Assembly: GCF_900098745.1 (NCBI RefSeq)
Contig: NZ_FQTT01000013.1
Coordinates: 186,001 to 250,000 of the forward strand
DNA from: Actinomyces glycerinitolerans
Lineage (GTDB): Bacteria > Actinomycetota > Actinomycetes > Actinomycetales > Actinomycetaceae
Reading direction: 5' to 3'
Length of the DNA: 64,000 bases
Part shown: positions 16,519 to 24,360 of the stretch, one piece after another
How positions within the stretch are numbered: the first letter of the stretch is position 1
Layout: every line of letters begins with the position of its first letter
Notes under the pieces: model-generated
The model's database searches: none
The model's input: only the letters and a program-made list of their open reading frames with translations
Told to the model about the DNA's origin: nothing
Program-made: the position numbers and the translations under genes

Positions 16519-17184
16519 ATGCAGCAAACCATCGCCGTCCCGCAGCGGGACCTCCGTCCGCTTCTCGCTCTTATGGCGACGGCGGCGGCCGCCGTGTTCG
16601 CATGGCTGGCGGTTAGCACCGAGTGCGGATACTCCCCGGCCGTCTACGATCCGGCGGTTACCGCCTGGGCGGTGCGGGCACGGCACGGGCTGGTCACCGC
16701 GGTGGCACGACCGGTCACTCAACTGGGCGGCACGCTCGGGCTGACGCTGCTCACCGCGGCCGTATGCGCGTTCCTGCTGTTGCGTGGGCATTGGCGCCGC
16801 GCCCTGGTGCTGGCCGGGGCCATGGTCGGCTCTTCGCTGCTCACGGTGACACTGAAGCTCATCTTCGCTCGCGCGCGCCCATCCACCGCGCTGCTGCTGG
16901 GCGACCCCGCCTCCTCCTGGTCGTTCCCTTCCGGACACTCGTTCAACACCGGAGTGTTTGTGGGCGTGCTGGCGGGATTCGCGCTGGTCTCGACGGCGTC
17001 GCCTGCCCGCAAGGCGCTGGCGGGCATAGCGGCGTGCATGGCCGCCGCCGCTGTGGGCCTGTCGCGCGTATACCTGGCCTACCACTGGTTGACGGACGTA
17101 TTGGCCGGCTGGGCCATCGCCCTGGTGTGGTTGTGCGTGGTCGGCATCGTCAGCCTCACCGTGCTGGGACCCCGTCAGGAGTAG
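16519..17184 (+). CDS. PAP2 family membrane phosphatase
   Basis: 221 aa with about six hydrophobic helices. The three acid-phosphatase motifs are complete: KLIFARARP (KX6RP), SFPSGHSF (PSGH), and SRVYLAYHWLTDVLAGW (SRX5HX3D). It would dephosphorylate a lipid pyrophosphate or phosphate such as undecaprenyl pyrophosphate or phosphatidic acid on the outer face of the membrane. The start ATG 16519 lacks a strong ribosome site but sits directly before the first hydrophobic region. The 3' end overlaps the convergent imuB gene by 10 bp. Confidence 0.92.
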   Translation: MQQTIAVPQRDLRPLLALMATAAAAVFAWLAVSTECGYSPAVYDPAVTAWAVRARHGLVTAVARPVTQLGGTLGLTLLTAAVCAFLLLRGHWRRALVLAGAMVGSSLLTVTLKLIFARARPSTALLLGDPASSWSFPSGHSFNTGVFVGVLAGFALVSTASPARKALAGIAACMAAAAVGLSRVYLAYHWLTDVLAGWAIALVWLCVVGIVSLTVLGPRQE

Positions 17185-18908
17185 ACGCCGTCGACCCACC
17201 AGCGGCCCGCACGAGCGAGTAGCAGAGGCGGGCCGACGTCGGTGACAACCTGCAGGTAGGCACGGCGCGACGCGCCCCCGGGCCGCCACCAGTGCTCGTC
17301 GACCGGCCAGGGTCCCGCCCAAGACACGACCCGCCGCTCCCCGCGCCAGTACTCCAGCGGCTCACCCCATCCGTCCCATGCGGCTGGGGCGGCGTCCCCG
17401 CGGGCGCGGTCCAGGTCGACGCGTGCCGGCGCGGCTACCAGCTGCCCCTGGGCATCGACGCCGACGTCGTGCCCGCCGTCGTCGAGCAGGCGGGCCGGCA
17501 GCGGCGCAGGGGGAACCATGGTGGGCGAGGGGGCGGGCAGGGCGCCGGCCCAGGGAGCCGTCTCCGCGGCCGCACTTCCGGGGCCTGTTTCACGGATGTT
17601 GTTCGCACCGCCGACGGATGTCTCCCCCCAGCCGACGAGGGCGGTGCGCGAACGCGGATCCCGTCCGGGGCGCAGCACGGGGACGCACACACCGCCGGCA
17701 CCGAGGAGGGATTCGACGCGTCCGGCCGCACGGTGGGCTCGGCGTTCAACCTGCTCCCCGGGCCGGGTCCACAGGCCGGCCTGGGCAGCGCCCGCGGGAG
17801 TGAGCTCTAGGGCAACGAGGCGCAGGCGGGTCAGGGGTGCGGCGGGCGGTCGGCCGGAGCGACCGGCCAGCCAGCCCTCCAATTGCCAGCGCACGCGGTC
17901 GGTGAGGTCGGCGGGCGCGGGCGTGGTGCCCAGCAGCCAGGAGCGGCCCAGCTCTGCCCCGTCCTCGCACTCTGCCTCCACCCGGAGGCGTCCGGCCGAC
18001 AGGCCCAGCGCGACAAGACGCTGGGACAGTTGCTCGGCGAGGGAGCGGGCGGCCCAGGCTGCGGTGTCGGCCCGCGCGATGGGAGGGTCCAGCGGAGTCT
18101 CGGCGACGACGTCGGCAGCGGGACGGGCGGCCCGAGGCAGGGTCTCCCAGTCTCCTGAGGCGAGGCGGTGCAGGCGCTCCCCCGCTGGCCCGAAGCGGGC
18201 GGCAACGTCGCGGCGGGGCAGGGCGGCGAGGTCGCCGAGCCGGCGCAGGCCGAGCCGGTCGAAGTCCTCCAGCAGCTCTCGTGCCTGTCGGCGATCCCGC
18301 TCGGCGGCCAGGGCGTGTAGGAGGGAGGGCAGCGGCCAGGGGGTGAGGAACTCGGGCGTGCTCCCGGGCGGGACGATGACACCGTGGCGGGCGGCGAGGA
18401 CGACGCCGAGCAGGGAGTCGGCAATGCCGATCTGGCATTCAACCCCCGGCCCGGTGGCGACGGCCTCAACGAGGGCGGCGGCCAGCGGCTCTTCCCCGCC
18501 CGCCCAGCGAGCCGGGCCGCGCGCGGCAGACAGCGCCAGTCCGGGGCGGGCGACGAGCGGATCGGCGAGAAACTCGGTGAGGGCCTCCATGACGGTTTCG
18601 TAGGTGCGGGCCTCCCGTTCGGGCTGCGGGGGCAGGACGACGAGCTCGGGGCACAGCGACCGGGCCACACGCAGCCGCATGCCGCGGGCGACACCGGCCG
18701 CACGAGCCGGCGCCGAGGCCGCAATGACGCCCCTGCCGCCCACGACGGCAACGGGAACCAGGGCCGGATCGGGCACATCGGGTCGTTCTCGCGACTCCAG
18801 GGTGAGGGCGACGACGGGCCAGTCCGGCGTCCAGACGGCGACGAGCCGCAGCCCGCGAGACTCCGGGGCGGGCGGGAACACGCTCGCAGCGGGAGTTAAG
18901 GAGGTCAT
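17175..18908 (-). CDS. imuB: ImuB-like Y-family DNA polymerase homologue
   Basis: 577 aa from ATG 18908, overlapping the imuA' stop (ATGA). It opens with RLVAVWTPDWPVVALTLE, the ImuB version of the Y-family N terminus, followed by palm/fingers-like VVGGRGVIAASAPARAAGVARGMRLRVAR and an HhH region DRLGLRRLGDLAALPRRDVAARFGPAG. As in known ImuB proteins the catalytic acidic set of active Y polymerases is not evident, fitting a non-catalytic adaptor linking the beta clamp, ImuA' and DnaE2. The C-terminal 130 residues include WGEPLEYWRGERRVVSWAGPW and the RAYLQVVTD..PLLLARAGRWWVDGVY ending, common in actinobacterial ImuB. Confidence 0.93.
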   Translation of the reverse strand: MTSLTPAASVFPPAPESRGLRLVAVWTPDWPVVALTLESRERPDVPDPALVPVAVVGGRGVIAASAPARAAGVARGMRLRVARSLCPELVVLPPQPEREARTYETVMEALTEFLADPLVARPGLALSAARGPARWAGGEEPLAAALVEAVATGPGVECQIGIADSLLGVVLAARHGVIVPPGSTPEFLTPWPLPSLLHALAAERDRRQARELLEDFDRLGLRRLGDLAALPRRDVAARFGPAGERLHRLASGDWETLPRAARPAADVVAETPLDPPIARADTAAWAARSLAEQLSQRLVALGLSAGRLRVEAECEDGAELGRSWLLGTTPAPADLTDRVRWQLEGWLAGRSGRPPAAPLTRLRLVALELTPAGAAQAGLWTRPGEQVERRAHRAAGRVESLLGAGGVCVPVLRPGRDPRSRTALVGWGETSVGGANNIRETGPGSAAAETAPWAGALPAPSPTMVPPAPLPARLLDDGGHDVGVDAQGQLVAAPARVDLDRARGDAAPAAWDGWGEPLEYWRGERRVVSWAGPWPVDEHWWRPGGASRRAYLQVVTDVGPPLLLARAGRWWVDGVYS

Positions 18909-19858
18909 GCACCCTCCCGTCCCGGCGCTTTCGGTGACCGGCGCGCCGCGGTGACGAGGGCCAGGTGCGAGTGCCGACGCGGCGAATTGGCAGCAGGAGC
19001 CTCGGCGGCCGCCGGGGCGAGGCGGGCGCCGGCGGCATCGAACAGCAGGCCGACCCGCCCGGGGCGGTGGGGGTCCTGCACGCTCCAAGTAAGGCGCCGC
19101 AGGTAGCCGTCGGCCAGCTCTCGCGCCTCACCCGGCTCCGGCTCCCCGGCCGGTTCCTGCCCCGGTGCCACCGCCGCGCCACGCAGCGACACCAGGACAC
19201 CGCCCGTCTGCGCTGCGGACGCCGGTGAGGCGGACGAGGCATGCAGGGTACGGGAGCCCTCCCAGGGGAAAGGGGTGAGGATGAGGCAGCGGCGTTCCCG
19301 GGCGCGTGCCAGGAGGGTGCGGCGGTCGCGGGGGCGCAGGCGGGCAGCGGCCGTCGCGGAGATCAGGAGGACGGCGACACCGTCCATTAGGGCGCCGAGG
19401 GCCGAGGTGAGCAGGTTGGACGGCAGGTCCGCGGCGGGGACGGCGAGCACGCGGGAGAGGTCGAGGCCGGCCTCGGCGGCGGCGCACCAGCCCAGCCCCT
19501 CACAGCCGACGACCCCACACCAGTCCTCCGCCCCCTGCCGGAGGGCCGCTACGGCCAGTAGGGCGCCGGCCGATCCGGTCAGGGACACCGCGCCGACGGC
19601 GTCCGCTCCGAGCGGCAGGAGCGCCGCGGGCGTTGCGGCCCCCGTCTCCGGGAGGGCGTCCGGGGCCGCGAGCGCGACGGCGCCGGATACGGCCGCCGCC
19701 CGCCCGGTTTGCGCAAACGCTTGGGCGACCTCCCGGGCGGCCCGCCCGTGCAGGCCGGCGCGCTCCTCGGCACGGGCGAGGGCGGCGCGGGCGGCGGCGA
19801 GGCGCTCCACGCGCACCGCCACCCCGGGTGCACGGGCGCCACGCCGGGTCTGTTTCAT
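18905..19858 (-). CDS. imuA': ImuA'-like RecA-related mutagenesis protein
   Basis: 317 aa from ATG 19858 (AGGAGG 4 bp upstream). It has the layout of RecA-like ImuA' proteins: an N-terminal helical region rich in Ala/Arg, a core with LLPLGADAVGAVSLTGSAGALLAVAALRQ, WCGVVGCEGLGWCAAAEAGLDLSRVLAVPA and LMDGVAVLLISATAAARLRPRDRRTLLARARERRCLILT, and a C-terminal part ending in HSHLALVTAARR. The classical P-loop is not intact. It is the first gene of the imuA'-imuB operon and sits directly behind a perfect LexA box, so DNA-damage induction is expected. Confidence 0.88.
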   Translation of the reverse strand: MKQTRRGARAPGVAVRVERLAAARAALARAEERAGLHGRAAREVAQAFAQTGRAAAVSGAVALAAPDALPETGAATPAALLPLGADAVGAVSLTGSAGALLAVAALRQGAEDWCGVVGCEGLGWCAAAEAGLDLSRVLAVPAADLPSNLLTSALGALMDGVAVLLISATAAARLRPRDRRTLLARARERRCLILTPFPWEGSRTLHASSASPASAAQTGGVLVSLRGAAVAPGQEPAGEPEPGEARELADGYLRRLTWSVQDPHRPGRVGLLFDAAGARLAPAAAEAPAANSPRRHSHLALVTAARRSPKAPGREGA

Positions 19859-19886
19859 GGCACCTCCTCTCAGCAAGGAACATCTA

Positions 19887-19902
19887 TCGAACACCTGTTC
19901 GA
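19887..19902. promoter_or_regulatory. LexA binding site (SOS box) of imuA'-imuB
   Basis: TCGAACACCTGTTCGA matches the actinobacterial/Bacillus-type SOS consensus TCGAAC-N4-GTTCGA at all 12 defined positions. It lies 28 bp upstream of the imuA' start codon. Confidence 0.92.
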
Positions 19903-20023
19903 TGTCTGCTTGCAAGGGTAGCGCCGGCCTCTGACACGAATCGCCGCGGGGGGCGCGTCTACAGTGGTTGAAACGGCCCCGGCCAGCCCGCCGACGGCCG
20001 TCCGATTTTCAAGGAGGTCCGCC

Positions 20024-20599
20024 ATGCCCGCAGATCTGATACGTCCCCGTCCGCCCTTCCCCTACGACTTGCTTCCGGCCGTTCCCGCATTCACGCTGGC
20101 CTCCGCCGACCTGGTCGACGGCGAGCGCATGCCCGACCGGTTCACCGCCGTGCACGAGAACATCTCCCCCGAGCTGCACTGGTCGGGTTTCCCGGCCACC
20201 ACCCGCTCCTTCGTGGTCTCCTGCTTCGACCCCGACGCCCCCTCTCCGGCCGGCTGGTGGCACTGGACGATCCAGGACCTGGACGCGTCGGTCACCTCAC
20301 TGCCGCAGGGCGCGGGCGAGTCCGATCTTCAACTGGACGGCGCCGCCTTCCACGCCGTCAACGACTCGGGCACGCACGCCTGGTCCGGCCCCTACCCGCC
20401 GGCGGGCGACGGCGACCACCGCTACATCTTCGCCGTGCACGCCCTGGACGTGGACACCCTCGGCCTGGACGACGACGCCTCCCCGACGACGGTGGCGGCG
20501 CAGTGCTCCTTCCATGCCATCGCCCGGGCCCTGCTGACCGTCACCTACTCCCAGCCCGGCGAGCCCGGCGCCGCCCCGTTCCTTCAGGAAGCCCGCTAA
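20024..20599 (+). CDS. YbhB/YbcL family (PEBP / Raf kinase inhibitor-like) protein
   Basis: 191 aa. Start ATG 20024 has an ideal AAGGAGG 6 bp upstream. PEBP-fold signatures: ISPELHWSGFP (usually SPPLxW), SFVVSCFDPDAPSPAGWWHW (the DPDAP anion pocket followed by xxHW) and GTHAWSGPYPPAGDGDHRYIFAVHALD (GYxGPxPPxGxxHRY). Cytoplasmic, no signal peptide. Bacterial members bind phosphorylated or small ligands; the physiological role is unclear. Monocistronic, convergent with trmL. Confidence 0.93.
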   Translation: MPADLIRPRPPFPYDLLPAVPAFTLASADLVDGERMPDRFTAVHENISPELHWSGFPATTRSFVVSCFDPDAPSPAGWWHWTIQDLDASVTSLPQGAGESDLQLDGAAFHAVNDSGTHAWSGPYPPAGDGDHRYIFAVHALDVDTLGLDDDASPTTVAAQCSFHAIARALLTVTYSQPGEPGAAPFLQEAR

Positions 20600-20629
20600 G
20601 GCCGGTCGGGGACGCCCCACGCGGCGCGC

Positions 20630-21088
20630 TTACGCGGCGCCGGGGAAACCGAGGCTTCGCCACGCCTCATACAGGCCGACGGCGGCGGAGTTGGCCAGGT
20701 TGAGCGAACGGCTTCCGGGGAGCATGGGAATGCGTACCCGTCCGGTGACGCGCGGATGACTCATCACCGCTTCGGGCAGGCCGGTGGGTTCGGGGCCGAA
20801 GAGCAGCGCGTCGTCCTCACGCCAGGTGATCTCGGTGTAAAGGGTGGCGGTGCGGGCGGTGAAGGCGAAGATGCGTCCGGGCACCTGCTCCAGGCACTCC
20901 TCCCAGGTGGCGTGCACGCGGGTGCGGGCCAGGTCGTGGTAGTCCAGGCCGGCGCGGCGCAGTTTGGCGTCATCCATGTCGAATAGGGGATCCACCAGGT
21001 GGAGCGTCGCCCCGGTGTTGGCGCTTAGTCGAATAGCGGCGCCGGAGTTACCCGGGATGCGCGGTTCAAAGAAGACGACGTGCAGCAC
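20630..21088 (-). CDS. trmL: tRNA (cytidine/uridine-2'-O-)-methyltransferase TrmL
   Basis: 152 aa, the compact single-domain SPOUT enzyme that 2'-O-methylates nucleotide 34 of certain tRNA-Leu species. Motifs: HVVFFEPRIPGNSGAAIRLSANTGATLHLV (motif 1), DDALLFGPEPTGLPE (motif 2) and RIPMLPGSRSLNLANSAAVGLYEAWR (motif 3 with the trefoil knot). Length and start match the family exactly. TrmL targets include tRNA-Leu in other bacteria; a tRNA-Leu gene lies elsewhere in this window but the two are not linked. Confidence 0.95.
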   Translation of the reverse strand: MLHVVFFEPRIPGNSGAAIRLSANTGATLHLVDPLFDMDDAKLRRAGLDYHDLARTRVHATWEECLEQVPGRIFAFTARTATLYTEITWREDDALLFGPEPTGLPEAVMSHPRVTGRVRIPMLPGSRSLNLANSAAVGLYEAWRSLGFPGAA

Positions 21089-21183
21089 GCGGGATATCCT
21101 GCCACAGCGACGGCCGCGCCCTAGCGCTCAGTGCGGTGCCGCGCACGCCCGCTGAGGAATACCGTTCACAAGAAGGACCATCA

Positions 21184-22563
21184 TTGAAGAAGCTGCTGCA
21201 ATCCTTCGGGTTCGCCCCGAGGACATTCGTCCAACTGTTGTTCATAACCCTCAATGCGCAATTACTGTATGCGTTCTGGGACATCCGCAATACCCTGCCG
21301 AAGGATTTCCCGATCGCCATGGGGGTTACCGACGCACAGGCCGGGCAGCTGTACTCCATGCAGGGCCTCGTCATCATCCTGGGCACGATTCTCCTGGGAT
21401 GGATCGGTGACCGGTTCAGCGTCCGCACCATCATGGTGCTGACCACGCTCGGAGTCGGCGCGATCTCGCTGTTCATCTCCGTGTTCTCCCCCAACCTGTC
21501 ATTCCCCACCCTGCTGGCGTGCTTCTTCCTGATGCTGCTGCTCAGCGAAGTGCTCTTCAAACCCGCCAACTTCAAGGCGGTGCGGACCTCCACCTCCGAG
21601 GATCACCAAGGGGCCGCATTCGGGTTCTTCGAGTTCGGCCGCGGTCTGCTCGCGTTCCTCGTCTCGCTGCTGTGGACGGCGCTCATTGCCGCCGGAGTGG
21701 GCGCGCGCGGCATCATGCTGACCGGATCGGTAATCGTCCTGGCCACCGCCATCCTGGTCTTCTGGGCCGCCCCCAAGGGCACGCGCGTGGGAGACGACGA
21801 CGAGGTCAACGCCTCCACCATCGAGGCGATCAAGGGGATCGGTAGGGTTGCGAAGCTTCCCGTCGTCTGGCTCGCCGGCCTCAACGTTTTCTGCATCTAC
21901 GGCACCTTTGTGGCGGCCGGAACCTACTTCGCGCGGTTCCTGCAGGCGGGTTACGGGTCTTCCGCCCTGGTCGCGGCGGTCTTCTCCACCGTGGTCATCG
22001 GCCTGCGCATGCTGCCTCTGGTCTCCTCGGTTCTGGTTGAGAAGGTCTTCAAATCCACGTCCCACTTCATGCGGTTCATGTCAGCCGTCCTCAGCGTGCT
22101 GCTGCTCGCCATCGCCGTCGTTCTGTTCACCCATCCCGCGTCGGTGACCAGCTTCCCCGCCGGGAACCCGCCGGCGCACATCGTGTCTTCCGGCGTCATG
22201 CCCGCACTCATCGTCCTGATGCTGCTGGCCTCGGGATGCTGCTTCATGATCCGCGGCGTCTACTACGCCCCGATCGGTGAGTTCAACGTGCCCGCAAAGC
22301 AGTCCTCTGCCGCCATGTCGTTCGCCATCACGCTCGGCTACATTCCCGCCCTGCTCGGGCCGATTGTGTTCGGCGGGCTGATCGTCCCCTCCGAGGCGGA
22401 CGCGTCCGGCAACATCATCACCGAGCAGCTGACTCCGACCAGCACGCTTGGGGCCGCTTTCGTCGGGCTGGCGGCGCTCGCGGCGGTCGCCTTCTGCCTG
22501 TCCTCTGTGCTGATCCGCCTTAAGAACCGGCAAGACGCCGACGCAAGAAAGGCAGCTGCATGA
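21184..22563 (+). CDS. MFS transporter (organophosphate/sugar-phosphate permease-like)
   Basis: 459 aa from TTG 21184, which has AAGGA 6 bp upstream; the in-frame GTG at 21136 has no ribosome site. Two blocks of about six hydrophobic helices surround a polar loop (KGTRVGDDDEVNASTIEAIKG). The cytoplasmic loop 2-3 signature appears as GWIGDRFSVRTIMV. Overall it resembles the UhpC/GlpT/NarK side of the MFS (COG2271-like), but I cannot name the substrate. It is the first gene of a translationally coupled operon with a PfkB kinase (ATGA overlap) and a PI-PLC (TTGA overlap), which suggests import of an inositol- or glycerol-phosphate-type compound. Confidence 0.85.
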   Translation: MKKLLQSFGFAPRTFVQLLFITLNAQLLYAFWDIRNTLPKDFPIAMGVTDAQAGQLYSMQGLVIILGTILLGWIGDRFSVRTIMVLTTLGVGAISLFISVFSPNLSFPTLLACFFLMLLLSEVLFKPANFKAVRTSTSEDHQGAAFGFFEFGRGLLAFLVSLLWTALIAAGVGARGIMLTGSVIVLATAILVFWAAPKGTRVGDDDEVNASTIEAIKGIGRVAKLPVVWLAGLNVFCIYGTFVAAGTYFARFLQAGYGSSALVAAVFSTVVIGLRMLPLVSSVLVEKVFKSTSHFMRFMSAVLSVLLLAIAVVLFTHPASVTSFPAGNPPAHIVSSGVMPALIVLMLLASGCCFMIRGVYYAPIGEFNVPAKQSSAAMSFAITLGYIPALLGPIVFGGLIVPSEADASGNIITEQLTPTSTLGAAFVGLAALAAVAFCLSSVLIRLKNRQDADARKAAA

Positions 22564-23510
22564 ACGCGCCCAACGCCAGCGCCGCCTTGGAGGACTTCGA
22601 CACCCAGGTGATCGGTCCCGTCTGCGTCGACATTAATGTCGATCACACTGGGAAGACCACCCGTGCCGTTGGTGGGGCGGTCATTTGCGCGGCCGCCGCG
22701 GCCGCTTCCCTGGGGCACAGCGTCCAGGCGGTGGCAACCGTGGCCGCTGCGGACCGGGGGCTGCTGTCGCACTTCCCGGCGAGCGTGCGGCAGGTGGTTC
22801 CCGTAGGGTCTGCGCACACGGCGTCGATCCGAAACGAGTACGCCACCGCCGACCAGGAGCGGCGGACATCTTCGGCCATCTCCTACGCGGACGCGATCGG
22901 TGCGGCCGACGTGCCCGCCTGCTCCGCCCGCATTCAGCACCTGGCGGGGCTCATGGTGGGCGACTATACGCCCGAACTGGTCCAGACGCTGTCGCAACGC
23001 GGGGACCTGGCCGTCGACATGCAGGGTTTCATCAGGCAGCGCGTACCGGGCTCAAACCTGCTGCGCTTCATGGAGTTCAAGCACGGCGCGGATTTCTATA
23101 GCCATATCCGTTTCCTCAAGGTGGATACCGCCGAGGGCGAGCACCTCACCGGCCGCACCGACAGGCGCGACATCGCGCGTGCTCTCAAGGACCAGGGGGC
23201 AGACGAGATCATGGTGTCCAACGCGCGCGAGATCCTCATCCTCGACGACTCCGGCTTCCACGTGTGCCCACTGCGGCCAAGGAGCCTAGCGGGGCGGACG
23301 GGACGCGGAGACACGGTGTTCTCCGCCTACATAACCGAACGCATCGGACACGACGTGGATCAATCCCTGCTCACCGCATGCGCGACGGTGTCCCTAAAGA
23401 TGGAGACTCCCGGCCCGCTGGTCTGCGGCCGAGGCGACATCGAGGCATATCTGAGGCGTTTCTATGCCGACCTGGCCGGCATGGCTCACCACGATGGAGG
23501 CGACCGTTGA
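22560..23510 (+). CDS. PfkB family carbohydrate kinase
   Basis: 316 aa. Ribokinase fold with an N-terminal QVIGPVCVDINVD strand, AVGGAVICAAAAAASLGHSV (usually GG.xxNxA), the lid region, and the C-terminal signature GRTGRGDTVFSAYITERI in which GRGD replaces GAGD and keeps the catalytic Asp. The missing Asn after the GG motif and the unusual GRGD point to a divergent substrate, perhaps a cyclitol such as inositol. ATG overlaps the stop of the transporter gene, and its stop overlaps the TTG of the PI-PLC gene, so stoichiometric coupled translation is expected. Confidence 0.9.
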   Translation: MNAPNASAALEDFDTQVIGPVCVDINVDHTGKTTRAVGGAVICAAAAAASLGHSVQAVATVAAADRGLLSHFPASVRQVVPVGSAHTASIRNEYATADQERRTSSAISYADAIGAADVPACSARIQHLAGLMVGDYTPELVQTLSQRGDLAVDMQGFIRQRVPGSNLLRFMEFKHGADFYSHIRFLKVDTAEGEHLTGRTDRRDIARALKDQGADEIMVSNAREILILDDSGFHVCPLRPRSLAGRTGRGDTVFSAYITERIGHDVDQSLLTACATVSLKMETPGPLVCGRGDIEAYLRRFYADLAGMAHHDGGDR

Positions 23511-24328
23511 CCACCGCGGACCCGGCCGAGTTCATTTCCGACCTGCCCGACGACACTCCCCTGTGCGCGCTGACAATTCCCGGCACGCACGACACGATGA
23601 CGAGTGCGTGCACGCATCCCTACTACCGCACCCAGGATCTCGGTCTGGCCGAGCAGATCGGTTGCGGCGTTCGGTACTTGGACCTGCGGCTACGGCGCAC
23701 CATGGTTGCGGCCCACCGTGAATGGATCAGTGACATCTCCGCCGAGTCCATCCTGCAGACCCTACGTGAACACCTTACCGCCCACCCCCGGGACTTCTTC
23801 CTCGCGCGGATACAGAACGCCAATGAGGCGAAAGACGACTTCGAGGCGTATGGGAACGCACTGATGACCCTCATCGCCAAGAATCGAGACCTGTTCTGGA
23901 CTCCGGAGCAAGCGGGCGGGGGCACCGTCTGGCCTGCCCTGGGGAGCATTCGCGGGAAGGTGGTCGCCTTCGAATGCGCACCGGCACAATTCTGCCTGAC
24001 GGCTGTCGGGGATCGGCCCTGGGCCGTGCCCTGGCACGACAATCGACGCATCCTGCTGCAAGACGACTGGGACGGTCCCGAACCCGCGGCTAAGCTCTCC
24101 CAGATTGAGCGGCTCTACACTCACCGCGGCGACGACGACTGCCTGCTGCTCAACCATGTCAGTGCCACCAACGGACGACTGGGCACGCCGATCGCCTATG
24201 CGCAGCGCACCAATCCGCAGGTGCTGCGGCTGCTGCGGCAGGCGCATGGGCGCGGCGTACTCATCTTCGACTTCGTCGACTCCGAACTGGTTGATGCCGC
24301 CTGGGGCGTAAGCGCCCTCCGGTCCTGA
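23507..24328 (+). CDS. Phosphatidylinositol-specific phospholipase C (PLC-X domain), no signal peptide
   Basis: 273 aa from TTG 23507, supported by GGAGG 6 bp upstream and the TTGA overlap with the kinase stop. Both catalytic histidines of bacterial PI-PLC are present: His28 in TIPGTHDTMT and His70 in MVAAHREWI, with the active-site Arg/Asp region YLDLRLR between them. HPRDFFLARIQNANE and a late VLIFDFVDSELV also fit. Known bacterial PI-PLCs are secreted and cleave PI to diacylglycerol and inositol cyclic phosphate; this one starts directly at the catalytic domain and should be cytoplasmic, so an intracellular or imported substrate (glycerophosphoinositol, cyclic inositol phosphate, own PI) is more likely. 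Confidence 0.88.
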   Translation: MTTADPAEFISDLPDDTPLCALTIPGTHDTMTSACTHPYYRTQDLGLAEQIGCGVRYLDLRLRRTMVAAHREWISDISAESILQTLREHLTAHPRDFFLARIQNANEAKDDFEAYGNALMTLIAKNRDLFWTPEQAGGGTVWPALGSIRGKVVAFECAPAQFCLTAVGDRPWAVPWHDNRRILLQDDWDGPEPAAKLSQIERLYTHRGDDDCLLLNHVSATNGRLGTPIAYAQRTNPQVLRLLRQAHGRGVLIFDFVDSELVDAAWGVSALRS

Positions 24329-24343
24329 CGCCGCCGCGGCGTC
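24327..24343. terminator. Hairpin between convergent PI-PLC and oxidoreductase genes
   Basis: GACGCC (24327-24332) and GGCGTC (24338-24343) pair around a 5-nt loop, beginning inside the PI-PLC stop codon. No U tract follows on either strand, so it may act only as a weak or factor-assisted terminator. Confidence 0.4.
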
Positions 24344-24360
24344 CGGCCGCAAGACGCGGC

